Shown here in pieces: positions 1 through 8,692 of a stretch of 53,583 nucleotides of DNA (positions within the stretch are counted from its first letter, which is position 1; each line of letters opens with the position of its first letter). Source of the DNA: an uncultured Pigmentiphaga sp. (GTDB taxonomy: Bacteria > Pseudomonadota > Gammaproteobacteria > Burkholderiales > Burkholderiaceae_B); contig CALAGD010000077.1 of assembly GCA_937891425.1 (NCBI GenBank), positions 1-53,583 on the forward strand. Reading direction: 5' to 3'. Position numbers and translations under genes: made by a program. A model generated the notes under the pieces. It saw only the letters and a program-made list of their open reading frames with translations, was not told the DNA's origin and did no database searches.

Positions 1-91
1 GGGTGCCCCTGATGCGCGCTCTGCAATATGCTGCAGCGCCCGCCAGCATGCATCCCGCAGCAACAAGATCAACATGCAAGGAGGCCCGATC

Positions 92-1402
92 GTGTTCAAG
101 AGAATCACCATGGCGTCGGTGCATCTGGTGGAGCGCTGGTTGCCCGACCCATACGTCCTGGTCGTCATCCTCACGCTCATCACCTTCGTTGCCGGGCTGC
201 TCATCGGCAACACTCCGATGCAGATGATCGATCACTGGGGCTCCGGCTTCTGGAACCTGCTCAGCTTTACCATGCAGATGGTGCTGATCCTGGTTACGGG
301 CTGGGTGCTCGCCACGACCGCGCTGTTCCGGCGCATTCTCGAGGCTGCGGCCCGGCTCATGCACACGCCGGGCCAGGCCATCGTGGGCGTTACCCTCATC
401 GGCCTGATCGCGAGCTGGATCAACTGGGGTTTCGGGCTGGTCATTGGCGCGATGGCTGCCAGGCAGATCGCGCGGCAGGTGCCATCCGTCGACTACCGGC
501 TGCTCATCGCCAGCGCGTACTCCGGCTTCCTCGTATGGCACGGCGGTCTATCCGGGTCCGTGCCGCTCACCATTGCTACGCCGGGTCACTTCCTGGCGGA
601 CAGAATGGGGCTCATCCCGACCAGCGAGACCATCTTCTCAGCCTACAACCTGGGCATCATCGTGGCGCTGTTCATCGTGGTGCCCCTGGTCAACCGGCTG
701 ATGATGCCGGGCGACGGCCAGGCGGTCACGGTCGACCCCGCCCGATTGGCCGATGAACCCGAGGCGGCGCGCTCACCACACGAAACGCCCGCGGAGAAAC
801 TCGAAAACAGCCTGCTGCTGTCACTCGCCATCGGCATCATGGGTCTGGTCTTCGCAGCGTATTACTTCCTCACGAAGAACGGGGGGCTGAACCTCAATAT
901 CGTGAACTTCATCTTCCTCATGCTTGGAATCCTGCTGCACGGACGCCCGTCACGCCTGCTCAAGGCGGTCGATGCCGCAGCCCGTGGCTCGGCAGGCATC
1001 ATCGTCCAGTTTCCGTTCTATGCGGGCATCATGGGCATGATGCTCGACTCAGGGCTTGCCCAGGTCATCTCGAACTGGTTCGTCTCGATATCGACCGCCG
1101 ACACGCTACCTCTGTTCTCTTTCCTGAGCGCGGGGCTGGTGAACGTCTTCGTGCCTTCGGGAGGCGGCCAGTGGGCCGTGCAGGGCCCGATCATGGTTCA
1201 GTCGGCGATGGAAATCGGTGCCGATCTGGGCAAGGTGTCGATGGCGGTGGCCTGGGGTGATGCCTGGACCAACATGATCCAGCCGTTCTGGGCCCTGCCG
1301 GCGCTTGCCATCGCCGGCCTGCGCGCCAAGGACATCATGGGCTTTTGCCTCATCATCCTCGCGGTCTCGGGCATCGTCATCGGAGTCGGACTGATCATCT
1401 GA
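92..1402 (+). CDS. atoE: Short-chain fatty acid transporter, AtoE family
   Basis: An inner-membrane secondary transporter of about 436 residues, the usual AtoE length, built almost entirely of hydrophobic segments. Family members take up short-chain fatty acids such as acetoacetate or butyrate. The family-like segments WINWGFGLVIGA, SGFLVWHGGLSGS and FVPSGGGQWAVQGP are present, as is the late GDAWTNMIQPFW stretch. I chose the GTG at 92 because a perfect AAGGAGG lies at 78-84, seven bases upstream; the in-frame ATG at 74 would sit before this ribosome binding site. No partner beta-ketoacid enzymes are visible downstream, so the true substrate is inferred from family only. The upstream gene is outside the window. 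Confidence 0.85.
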   Translation: MFKRITMASVHLVERWLPDPYVLVVILTLITFVAGLLIGNTPMQMIDHWGSGFWNLLSFTMQMVLILVTGWVLATTALFRRILEAAARLMHTPGQAIVGVTLIGLIASWINWGFGLVIGAMAARQIARQVPSVDYRLLIASAYSGFLVWHGGLSGSVPLTIATPGHFLADRMGLIPTSETIFSAYNLGIIVALFIVVPLVNRLMMPGDGQAVTVDPARLADEPEAARSPHETPAEKLENSLLLSLAIGIMGLVFAAYYFLTKNGGLNLNIVNFIFLMLGILLHGRPSRLLKAVDAAARGSAGIIVQFPFYAGIMGMMLDSGLAQVISNWFVSISTADTLPLFSFLSAGLVNVFVPSGGGQWAVQGPIMVQSAMEIGADLGKVSMAVAWGDAWTNMIQPFWALPALAIAGLRAKDIMGFCLIILAVSGIVIGVGLII

Positions 1403-1770
1403 CGCAGCCTGCTCCACGGCCGCAAGCACGAGGCACCCAAAGTGTCCGGGCCATGGCCTGCTCGTCCGGCCCACGGCCCTGCAGGCGCGGACCGGCCTGC
1501 AAAAGCGGTGTCGCGCGGCATACACCGCAGCAGATCCGCGCCGGGAGGGTGGCGGCCCAGGGCACCACGGCACCGTTCCGGCGCCCGCCAACGCGGGGCA
1601 CGCGGCGCGTATTCAGGAACTCTTCCAGCGTCTCGCCCCGCATCGCCTGCCACATGATCTGCTCGACACTTTCCGCGCCACCCAGCTGCATGAACTCGGC
1701 GTGGGTCATGTGTGTCAGGGCTTCCGGGTTCCGCTATTTGGTGTATGGAAATGCGGGCGGGGCCCAAATG
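1403..1770. other. Non-coding stretch downstream of atoE; possible gene remnant
   Basis: I see no convincing intact gene in this GC-rich stretch beyond the tRNA 3' side. On the minus strand an ORF starts at 1709; its first 35 or so residues (MTHAEFMQLGGAESVEQI and following) read like real protein, but it then degenerates into Pro/Arg/Gly-rich sequence and runs into the end of atoE. Its start has only a poorly placed GGAAG upstream. It may be the 5' remnant of a decayed gene. No repeat of the tRNA 3' end was noticed that would mark an integrated element. Confidence 0.3.
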
Positions 1771-1794
1771 AAAAAAGCACGGCTTTCACCGTGC
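1771..1794 (-). terminator. Intrinsic terminator of tRNA-Pro
   Basis: Read on the minus strand, GCACGG and CCGTGC form a 6-bp stem around a six-base loop (1777-1794) and are followed by six T's (complement of 1771-1776). It lies 33 bases beyond the tRNA 3' end, as expected for a single-gene tRNA transcript. Confidence 0.8.
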
Positions 1795-1826
1795 CTTGCG
1801 TCGAACTACAGGATGCTGCGAAAACC

Positions 1827-1903
<77 letters not shown>

Positions 1904-1945
1904 ACTACCCCAAGCCTTCTTGTCAAAGGCTAAGGAAAGGAAGAG

Positions 1946-1974
1946 ATTCTACCACATATTTTCACATTTGCTAA
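1946..1974 (-). promoter_or_regulatory. Sigma70-type promoter of tRNA-Pro
   Basis: On the minus strand TTAGCA (complement of 1969-1974) is followed after 17 bases by TAGAAT (complement of 1946-1951). Transcription would start about 36 bases before the mature tRNA 5' end, leaving a short leader for RNase P to remove. Confidence 0.55.
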
Positions 1975-2003
1975 AGCCCACCAACCCGCCGGCACCCCGG
2001 CAC

Positions 2004-2939
2004 TCAGACCCCTGCTCCGTCCGTCGCCGGCTGCCGGCCGCCAGCTGCATGGCCGACACCCGACACGCGCACCACAAAGCGCGCGACGTTTTCCGCAAGA
2101 CGCGTATCCTCCGAGCCCAGGTGATGCATCTCCGAAAAGTGATTGTGGTCGTCGAGCACCAGAAACATGGGCATGACACCCCTCCGGTTCACCACCGACA
2201 TGGCAAGGTGCAACGCCTGCGAGTGAAACAGTGCCGGCTCGTTCTCGGCCACCACCAAAAGCAGGGGAATGCTGCAGCCCGCCAGGCCGTGCAGGGACGA
2301 CCGCTCCTGGTGCAGACGGATGTCGCTGCCATAGTAGGCCTGCACCGATTCGCGCAGCCCCGCCGATACGATGTCGTACAACCCCGACACCAGAATGGCA
2401 CCGCGCACCTCAGGCACGGACTTGCCCCGCTGATGGGTGATGGCGAGGAAATCCGCCACATGCGCAGCGCCCGCCGAGTGCCCCATGAGCACGATGGCAT
2501 TCGGATTGCCCCCGAAGTCAGCGATGTTCTCGATGACCCAGCGCAACGCCGCCGCAATATCGTTGGCCGCTTCCGGCCATTGTGCTTCGGGCGCCAGCCG
2601 GTAGGTGATGTTGACCGCGACCATGCCCTGGCTGACGGCCCAAGTGCCAAGATTCTGGTAGGTGTATCCGCCCGGTTTGCGCTTGTCGCCACCGGTGAAG
2701 CCACCACCATGCACGAACACCAGCACCGGTGCCTCCTGCTGCCGCGGCGAGTAATAGACATCCAGGCGGTGGCGACCATGGGGTCCGTAGGCAAGGTCGA
2801 AGGCGCACTGTGCCCCGGCCGGCGACTGCCGCCTGGCCTGGGCCCACAAGCGCTCGGATTCCGTACGCACGTGATCATCGAGCGTTCTGCCCAGCTTGCG
2901 CGTTGCATTCAAGAGGGTCACAACCGACGTGTACTCCAT
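2004..2939 (-). CDS. Alpha/beta hydrolase (HSL/BD-FAE-type esterase)
   Basis: A 311-residue probable cytoplasmic carboxylesterase. The oxyanion-hole motif HGGGF lies at residues 77-81, and the nucleophile elbow GHSAG at 153-157 makes Ser155 the likely catalytic residue. The DYYSP-like strand before HGGG and the YRLAPEAQWP segment are typical of hormone-sensitive-lipase-like esterases and N-formylkynurenine-formamidase-like proteins. The catalytic His is probably in DDHNHF near residue 275; the usual acid region reads AENEP, so the acid residue is uncertain. There is no signal peptide. It stands alone between the tRNA and the NadQ-like gene, 103 bp from the latter. Its substrate cannot be told from sequence. 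Confidence 0.85.
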   Translation of the reverse strand: MEYTSVVTLLNATRKLGRTLDDHVRTESERLWAQARRQSPAGAQCAFDLAYGPHGRHRLDVYYSPRQQEAPVLVFVHGGGFTGGDKRKPGGYTYQNLGTWAVSQGMVAVNITYRLAPEAQWPEAANDIAAALRWVIENIADFGGNPNAIVLMGHSAGAAHVADFLAITHQRGKSVPEVRGAILVSGLYDIVSAGLRESVQAYYGSDIRLHQERSSLHGLAGCSIPLLLVVAENEPALFHSQALHLAMSVVNRRGVMPMFLVLDDHNHFSEMHHLGSEDTRLAENVARFVVRVSGVGHAAGGRQPATDGAGV

Positions 2940-3042
2940 GACGGGCCACCTGCAGGTCTGGTTTGAAGAACCGGGAAAAGAACGCTAACACGCAAACGGA
3001 CAGATGTGAATCAGGGACCGGCAACCCGCGTGGGCTGGCCGC

Positions 3043-4038
3043 TTACAGCGACCGGGCAAGCGGCAGCTTGGTACCGGCAATGGCGCGCTCCTGCATCACG
3101 CCCCGCTTGAACCGAAGCAGCCGCGCTGGCCGTCCGGCACGACCGGCAAGAACTTCCCCGGTTTCTTCCACGAGCTCCTGTTGCTCGATGAGCCGGCGAA
3201 AGTTCTGCTTGTGCAGGTTCCGGCCAGCCAGCGCCTCGACAGTCTGTTGCAGTTGGAGGAAGGTGAACCCCGCCTCGGGCATGAGCTCGAACACGACCGG
3301 CCGATACTTGATCTTCGCCCGCAGGCGGGCAATGCCAGTTGCCAGGATGCGACGGTGGTCGTAGCGCATGGGCGAGCCCGGAATCGGGAGGTGCACACCG
3401 ACGTCGAGCGCGTCGCGCCCGGACGCCCCCGCCCGCTGACGCCGCGTGCGCAGCGCTTCAGGCACCAGGCCCGCCTCATAGAGCAGTTCGTAGCGCTGCA
3501 GGACCAGGTCCTCGTTCCAGGGATGGCCATCGAGCCCGAACGTAATGGCCACCCGCTGCTCGCGCTGCGCCAGCTCTTCATGGCTGCCAGCGCTGCCTGC
3601 CCAGCGCCGCAGGGCGGGCACGATGGTGTCCCGGATCATGTCTTCTGCCGCGGATACGCCGCGGACATCGCTGCCACGCCGGTCTTCCCAAGGGAAGTAG
3701 CGATACCAACTGCGCCAGTCAACACCGGCAGACGAATCGGCCACCGCTTCGCGCGTGAGCGCGAGGTAGCTGATGGACATGACGCGGCTTGCGGTGCCCG
3801 ACTCATCCACGCGATCCTTGTCGGCGAACGTATACAGTTGCTCGACATAGCCCAGGGGATGATGGGTCTGTTCCTCCACCCAGGCGCGCAGTCCCGTCTG
3901 CAGTGAGCGGTGCTGCTGCTCGAATGGCCCCGCGGGCAGGCTATCGCCCTGGTTGGTCGTGAGTACGCGCGGCTCGTTGTCGGTTACCGCCACGACCACG
4001 GCGACCAGCTCGACCAGTACCGCATTCTCTACACCCAT
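3043..4038 (-). CDS. NadQ-like NUDIX-related transcriptional regulator (COG4111 type)
   Basis: A 331-residue protein with an N-terminal NUDIX-like fold and a C-terminal winged helix, the architecture of NrtR/NadQ regulators of NAD biosynthesis. The segments EQLYTFADKDR and RVMSISYLAL are hallmarks of the NrtR-type regulatory NUDIX domain. I find no GX5EX7REUXEEXGU catalytic box, so it should sense a ligand rather than hydrolyse. The wing region around residues 225-310 (RPVVFELMPEAGFTFLQLQQ, FRRLIEQQELVEETGE) resembles the DNA-binding domain. In relatives the targets are nadABC or pyridine-nucleotide uptake genes; none are adjacent here, so regulation would be in trans. It ends the run with the downstream permease, whose stop is ten bases away on the same strand. 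Confidence 0.65.
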   Translation of the reverse strand: MGVENAVLVELVAVVVAVTDNEPRVLTTNQGDSLPAGPFEQQHRSLQTGLRAWVEEQTHHPLGYVEQLYTFADKDRVDESGTASRVMSISYLALTREAVADSSAGVDWRSWYRYFPWEDRRGSDVRGVSAAEDMIRDTIVPALRRWAGSAGSHEELAQREQRVAITFGLDGHPWNEDLVLQRYELLYEAGLVPEALRTRRQRAGASGRDALDVGVHLPIPGSPMRYDHRRILATGIARLRAKIKYRPVVFELMPEAGFTFLQLQQTVEALAGRNLHKQNFRRLIEQQELVEETGEVLAGRAGRPARLLRFKRGVMQERAIAGTKLPLARSL

Positions 4039-4048
4039 GCCGTGTCTT

Positions 4049-4996
4049 TCACCTGCGACGTGGCAGATTGACCAGGACGATGCCGATCAGAATGAGCAGG
4101 GACCCGACGATGAACGCCAGAGTCAGGGGCTCATCGAGCAGCCACACCCCGAAGAACACGCCGAACACCGGCGTAAGAAAGGTGAACACCGACATGCGCG
4201 ACGCCAGGTAACGTCGCAGCAGCCAGAACCAGGCCATCAGGCTGAAGAAACCCACGACCAACACCTGGTAGGTCATGCTGGCCCAGGCGAGCGCGGTCAT
4301 GGAATGGATGGTGGCAACACCCATGTACCACGCGAGGGCGAAGATGCCTACGCTGGCAACCACCAGCTGGTACAGCAGTGTCTTGGTGGGCTCGATCTCG
4401 GAAAGCGTCGTCGAGCGGATGACTACTGTCGTCATGCCCCACAGGAACCCGGCTACCGTACCCAGGATGTCGCCCACCCACATGTAGGGATACTCGCCTT
4501 CCGCAACGATGAATCCGTGAGAGAAGGCGACCACGACACCCAGAAAGGCTACGAAAACGCCGACCCATTGCAGTCGACCCATCCGCTCACCCGGCACGAA
4601 GATGTGCAGGCCCAGCGTGGTGAAGATGGGCTGGGTGTACAGGAATACCGACATGTGCGAGGCGGTGGTGTATCCCAGACCCAGCGCAATCAGCATGAAT
4701 TCGAGCGCGAAAAGCGCACCGGCGGCGAGCCCGGGCCAGAGAGTACGGTCGCGGTTGAAGATGGGGATGTTGCGCGCCAACATGAACAACGCCACCATGA
4801 CTGCGGCGATACCCGAGCGAATGGCGATCTGCATGACGGGAGCGACCGACGGCGCGGCGACCTTGATCGCCACCTGCTGCAGGCCCCAGATGAGGCACAG
4901 GGTAACCATCAGGGTAACGGCAAAGCCATCCAGCGGCTTGCGAACGGTCGGGGTAACGGCAGCCATGCCCTCCACCGGATTGCGGACGTTGCTCAT
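4049..4996 (-). CDS. DMT-superfamily permease (EamA domains)
   Basis: A 315-residue inner-membrane protein with about ten transmembrane segments arranged as two EamA repeats. The first ends near GVFVAFLGVVVAFSHG; the second contains PVFGVFFGVWLLDEPLT, the typical conserved late motif. The family exports metabolites and amino acids, but the substrate is unknown here. It is transcribed upstream of the NadQ-like gene with only ten bases between them, so the two are probably co-transcribed. That suggests, but does not show, a metabolite link between them. Confidence 0.85.
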   Translation of the reverse strand: MSNVRNPVEGMAAVTPTVRKPLDGFAVTLMVTLCLIWGLQQVAIKVAAPSVAPVMQIAIRSGIAAVMVALFMLARNIPIFNRDRTLWPGLAAGALFALEFMLIALGLGYTTASHMSVFLYTQPIFTTLGLHIFVPGERMGRLQWVGVFVAFLGVVVAFSHGFIVAEGEYPYMWVGDILGTVAGFLWGMTTVVIRSTTLSEIEPTKTLLYQLVVASVGIFALAWYMGVATIHSMTALAWASMTYQVLVVGFFSLMAWFWLLRRYLASRMSVFTFLTPVFGVFFGVWLLDEPLTLAFIVGSLLILIGIVLVNLPRRR

Positions 4997-5071
4997 TCAG
5001 ACAGCTCCTCTGCAGGCACTCACGCGCGGCACATAGCCCGTCCCGCGGACCAGGCTACCCGGCAAGGGTAC

Positions 5072-6037
5072 TCAATGTGCGCGCTCGACAGCAAACTTGC
5101 AGAATTCGAGCATAGCCTGTTTGAAAACCGAATCGGGGAATTCGCGGATGGCGTCAGCGGCGGCCTGCGCTTCGCGGCGCGCAGCTGCACGGGTGTGATC
5201 AAGGGCGTCGGTCTGGGCGATGGCCGCGGCAACCGCGTTGAAATCGCCATGACCGTTTTCGATGGCGGCGCGCACCAGACGGCGCTGGTCGTCGGAGCCA
5301 ACCTGCATCACCCGGATGAGCGGCAGGGTAGCCTTGCCTTCGCGCAGGTCGTCACCCACGTTCTTGCCCAGCTCGTCGACATCGCCGTTGTAGTCGAGCA
5401 CGTCATCAATAAGCTGGAAGGCCGTCCCTACGCGCCGCCCGTATTCGGCAGCGGCCTCGATGAGCCGCTCACCCGGCTGCGCCAGCATGGCACCCACCTG
5501 GGCGGCTGCCTCGAACAGGCGCGCGGTCTTGTAGCGCACCACCTGCATGTAGCGCTCTTCCGTTACGTCGGGATCGTGTACATTGAGCAGCTGCAGCACT
5601 TCGCCTTCTGCGATGACGTTGGTGGCATCGGCCAGTACGCGCATGATCCCCATGTCGCCGGTTTCCACCATCATCTGGAAGGTGCGCGAATACAGGAAGT
5701 CGCCCACCAGCACGCTCGCCGCGTTCCCGAAGATGGCATTCGCGGTCTGCCGCCCGCGACGCAGTTCGGACTCATCAACAACGTCGTCGTGCAGTAGCGT
5801 AGCGGTGTGGATGAACTCGACCACCGCGGCAAGCTGATGGTGCCAGGGCCCCTCGTAACCGAGGGCACGCGCCATGAGCATGAGCAACGCAGGCCGCATG
5901 CGCTTGCCGCCACCCTGGATGATGTACTCGCCGATCGTACGGATGAGTACGACGTCGGAAGTGAGCCGGGAGCGGATCACTGCGTCGAGCGCTTGCATGT
6001 CGCTCGCGATGGGCGCAAGTAAAGAAGGCAGACTCAA
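5072..6037 (-). CDS. ispB: Octaprenyl diphosphate synthase
   Basis: A 321-residue trans-polyprenyl diphosphate synthase that makes the isoprenoid side chain of ubiquinone. GGGKRMRP is at residues 42-49, the first aspartate-rich motif DDVVD at 84-88 followed by RRG, and the second DDVLD at 211-215. Length and motifs fit IspB rather than IspA. In many proteobacteria ispB lies divergent to and directly beside rplU; here a BCCT transporter gene separates them. A TATAAT-like -10 (complement of 6093-6098) about 55 bases before the start is a probable promoter element, but I see no good -35. Confidence 0.93.
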   Translation of the reverse strand: MSLPSLLAPIASDMQALDAVIRSRLTSDVVLIRTIGEYIIQGGGKRMRPALLMLMARALGYEGPWHHQLAAVVEFIHTATLLHDDVVDESELRRGRQTANAIFGNAASVLVGDFLYSRTFQMMVETGDMGIMRVLADATNVIAEGEVLQLLNVHDPDVTEERYMQVVRYKTARLFEAAAQVGAMLAQPGERLIEAAAEYGRRVGTAFQLIDDVLDYNGDVDELGKNVGDDLREGKATLPLIRVMQVGSDDQRRLVRAAIENGHGDFNAVAAAIAQTDALDHTRAAARREAQAAADAIREFPDSVFKQAMLEFCKFAVERAH

Positions 6038-6236
6038 GATGCTTCCAGACTGTCAAGTAACGAACCGGCCGCCTAGCGGTGCTGATCGCGAAATTATACT
6101 AATCGAAACAAAGGCCAACGCGCCCGCCCCACGAAACCGCGGGCTCGCGGCAAGGTACTAGTGTACGCCGGTTGTGCTGCAGTCAATGGCACGGCGCACC
6201 CCCCCCGTTCTCACACCACCCGACCGGAGGCCCAGC

Positions 6237-8222
6237 TTGCAGACCCGAATCCGTTCCACCATCCATCCTCGCGTATTCTTGGGCTCGTCGCTGATCGTTG
6301 CGGTTTTCCTGCTGATCGGCATCGTCTTTCCACGCGACGCGCAAGTCATATTCAACGCCCTGCAGGAAGCGGTCACGCACAATTTCGGCTGGTTCTACAT
6401 CCTGGCGGTGGCCCTGTTCCTGTTTGCCGTATTGTTCATCGCACTCAGCCGGTACGGAAATCTGAAACTCGGGCCGGACGATGCCGAACCCGACTATCCC
6501 TACCTCACGTGGCTGGCCATGCTGTTCGCGGCGGGCATGGGCATCGGACTGATGTTCTTCGCCGTTGCCGAGCCACTGCAGCATTACTCCGCCCCGGTAT
6601 CGGCGCAACCCTACTCGGTTGCCGCCGCGCGCGAATCGCAGGTCATCACGTTCTTTCACTGGGGCTTTCATGCGTGGGCGGTATATGCCGTGGTGGGCCT
6701 GTCCCTGGCGTATTTCTGTTTTCGGTACAACCTGCCGCTCACCGTGCGCTCCGGCCTGTACCCCCTGCTTGGGAAGCGCATCAACGGCTGGCTGGGCGAT
6801 GCGGTCGACATCTTCGCCATTTGCGGCACCCTGTTCGGCATTGCCACGTCCATGGGTCTGGGCGTGCTGCAGATGAACGCGGGCCTGGCTTACCTTACCG
6901 GCATGCCCCAGGCGGCGTGGGTACAGATCGTACTCATCGCACTCATTACGGCCCTGGCCACGGCCTCCGTGGTGAGCGGACTCGACGTCGGCATCCGCCG
7001 GCTTTCGGAAGGCAACCTGATTCTGGCCGTCACGCTGATGTTGTTCGTGCTGGCGGCGGGCCCAACCGTGTTCATCCTGAACGCATTCGTGCAGAACATC
7101 GGAGCCTATTTCGACGACTTCTTTGCGCGCGCCTTCACCACCCAGGCTTTCCGCACCCAGGACTGGATGAAGTCGTGGACCCTCTTCTACTGGGCCTGGT
7201 GGATTTCATGGTCGCCGTTCGTGGGCATGTTCATCGCGCGCATCTCCCGCGGCCGCACCGTGCGCGAGTTCATCTTCGGCGTGCTGCTGGTACCGACGTT
7301 CTTCACCTTCCTGTGGATGACGGTGTTCGGCAACACCGCCATCTACATCGATATGCGCATCGCCGATGGTTCCCTCTCCAAGGCCGCCGCAACGGATGCC
7401 TCGATCGCCCTGTTCGAGTTCCTGGAATACCTGCCCTGGCCGCCGCTCACATCGGCCCTGGCGATCGCCCTGGTAGCCATTTTCTTCGTAACTTCGGCGG
7501 ATTCCGGCTCGCTCGTCATCGATACCCTGGCGGCGGGAGGCACGGAAGATGCACCCGTATGGCAGCGCATCTACTGGTGTTCACTGGAAGGGGTAACCGC
7601 TGCGTTGCTGCTGCTGGCGGGCGGGCTGTCTGCTCTGCAGACCGTCACGCTGGCCAGCGCGCTGCCCTTTACGGTCATCATGATCTTCCTTGTACTGGGC
7701 CTGGTGCGCGGCATGCGGGCCGACCTCGCGCGCCAGACCAACCGTGGCCCGTATGCTTATCCGGGGCCGGAGGTGTCCTGGCGGCACCGCCTTGCGACCA
7801 TCCTGTTCTCTCCGCGCAAGGCCGACGCGCTGCGCTTCATTGAAAACGTAGCCCGCCCCGGTCTGCAGGAAGTCGCAAGCGAGCTGAAGAAGCGCGGCGT
7901 GCAAGCGACGGTGCAGGATCAGGAAGATGGCGGCGTCGCCCTCATGGCCGTATCGGAAAACACGCGCAATTTCGTCTATGGCGTCCGACCACAGGCGCGG
8001 CGAGTGGCTGCCTTTACAGCCCGTGACGTGCACAGCGAGCAGACCCACCCGCACGAATGGCAGGTGCTTACCGTCTTCAACGACGGTCGACGCGGTTACG
8101 ATGTGCTTGGCCTCACCCGCGAGCAGCTGATGCACGACATCCTGGCACGGTTCGAAGAGTACTACCAGCTGGTGACCTCGACCGAAGCCGCGCTGTATGC
8201 AACCTCACCCGACCCGGGCTGA
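6237..8222 (+). CDS. BCCT-family choline/betaine transporter (BetT-like)
   Basis: A sodium- or proton-coupled importer of quaternary ammonium compounds such as choline, betaine or carnitine. It has 12 predicted membrane segments; the family signature region MGIGLMFFAVAEPLQHY is present, as are the conserved HWGFHAWAVY and WTLFYWAWWISWSPFVGMFIAR segments. A long cytoplasmic C-terminal extension of about 150 residues, as in BetT proteins, may sense osmolarity. I chose TTG at 6237 because GGAGG (6226-6230) sits six bases upstream and the protein then starts close to the first membrane helix. In-frame GTG 6174 and ATG 6186 are alternatives without a ribosome binding site. No betA/betB genes are adjacent. 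Confidence 0.85.
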   Translation: MQTRIRSTIHPRVFLGSSLIVAVFLLIGIVFPRDAQVIFNALQEAVTHNFGWFYILAVALFLFAVLFIALSRYGNLKLGPDDAEPDYPYLTWLAMLFAAGMGIGLMFFAVAEPLQHYSAPVSAQPYSVAAARESQVITFFHWGFHAWAVYAVVGLSLAYFCFRYNLPLTVRSGLYPLLGKRINGWLGDAVDIFAICGTLFGIATSMGLGVLQMNAGLAYLTGMPQAAWVQIVLIALITALATASVVSGLDVGIRRLSEGNLILAVTLMLFVLAAGPTVFILNAFVQNIGAYFDDFFARAFTTQAFRTQDWMKSWTLFYWAWWISWSPFVGMFIARISRGRTVREFIFGVLLVPTFFTFLWMTVFGNTAIYIDMRIADGSLSKAAATDASIALFEFLEYLPWPPLTSALAIALVAIFFVTSADSGSLVIDTLAAGGTEDAPVWQRIYWCSLEGVTAALLLLAGGLSALQTVTLASALPFTVIMIFLVLGLVRGMRADLARQTNRGPYAYPGPEVSWRHRLATILFSPRKADALRFIENVARPGLQEVASELKKRGVQATVQDQEDGGVALMAVSENTRNFVYGVRPQARRVAAFTARDVHSEQTHPHEWQVLTVFNDGRRGYDVLGLTREQLMHDILARFEEYYQLVTSTEAALYATSPDPG

Positions 8223-8233
8223 CGTGCGCTGGT

Positions 8234-8262
8234 TTGACAGCAAAGGGGTTCTCACGTAAAAT
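8234..8262 (+). promoter_or_regulatory. Strong sigma70 promoter for rplU-rpmA
   Basis: A consensus -35 TTGACA (8234-8239) is followed after exactly 17 bases by TAAAAT (8257-8262). It starts 12 bases after the stop of the BCCT gene and would drive rplU and rpmA at the high level expected for ribosomal protein genes. Confidence 0.85.
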
Positions 8263-8282
8263 TTAACGTTTACTTGAAACTT

Positions 8283-8296
8283 GGCCCAATTGGGCC
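8283..8296 (+). promoter_or_regulatory. Palindrome in the rplU leader
   Basis: GGCCCAATTGGGCC is a perfect 14-bp palindrome just downstream of the probable transcription start of rplU and about 30 bases before its start codon. The flanks carry an imperfect direct repeat (TTTAACGTTTACTTGA near 8262 and TTTAACGGTTAATTTGA near 8301). It could be a leader hairpin, an autoregulatory site or a protein-binding dyad; the sequence alone does not decide. Confidence 0.4.
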
Positions 8297-8326
8297 TTCG
8301 TTTAACGGTTAATTTGAGGTCTACCC

Positions 8327-8638
8327 ATGTATGCGGTCATAAAAACCGGTGGCAAGCAGTATCGCGTTGCTTCCGGCGAAAAGATCAAGATAGAACAGAT
8401 ACCGGCAGACATTGGGCAAGAAATCGCGCTTGACCAGGTACTGGCAGTGGGCGAAGGCGACCAACTCAAGGTTGGCACCCCCCTCGTTGCCGGAGCCGTC
8501 GTCAAAGCTACGGTTCTTGCGCACGGTCGCCACGACAAGGTTCGCATCTTCAAGCTGCGCCGGCGCAAGCACTACCAGAAGCGTCAGGGCCATCGTCAAA
8601 ACTACACCGAAATCCGCATCGACTCGATTTCGGCATAA
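8327..8638 (+). CDS. rplU: 50S ribosomal protein L21
   Basis: A 103-residue protein with the standard L21 start MYAVIKTGGKQYRV and the C-terminal rRNA-binding signature around KVRIFKLRRRKHYQKRQGHR. It binds 23S rRNA in the large subunit. GAGG ahead of the ATG is the ribosome binding site. It is the first gene of the rplU-rpmA unit, 54 bases before rpmA. Confidence 0.98.
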   Translation: MYAVIKTGGKQYRVASGEKIKIEQIPADIGQEIALDQVLAVGEGDQLKVGTPLVAGAVVKATVLAHGRHDKVRIFKLRRRKHYQKRQGHRQNYTEIRIDSISA

Positions 8639-8692
8639 TGCGTTCTAGTGCGCCGTCGCCCACGGACAGCGGCGCTACTCACGGAGTTCATC

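Noticed and set aside
1920..2966. Plus-strand ORF of 348 codons
   Set aside because: It is antisense to the esterase gene, whose HGGG and GHSAG motifs show the minus strand is coding; the plus reading is His/Arg-rich without domains.
3953..5797. Plus-strand ORF of 614 codons
   Set aside because: It runs antisense through the EamA permease and ispB; long open frames on the opposite strand are common in GC-rich genes.
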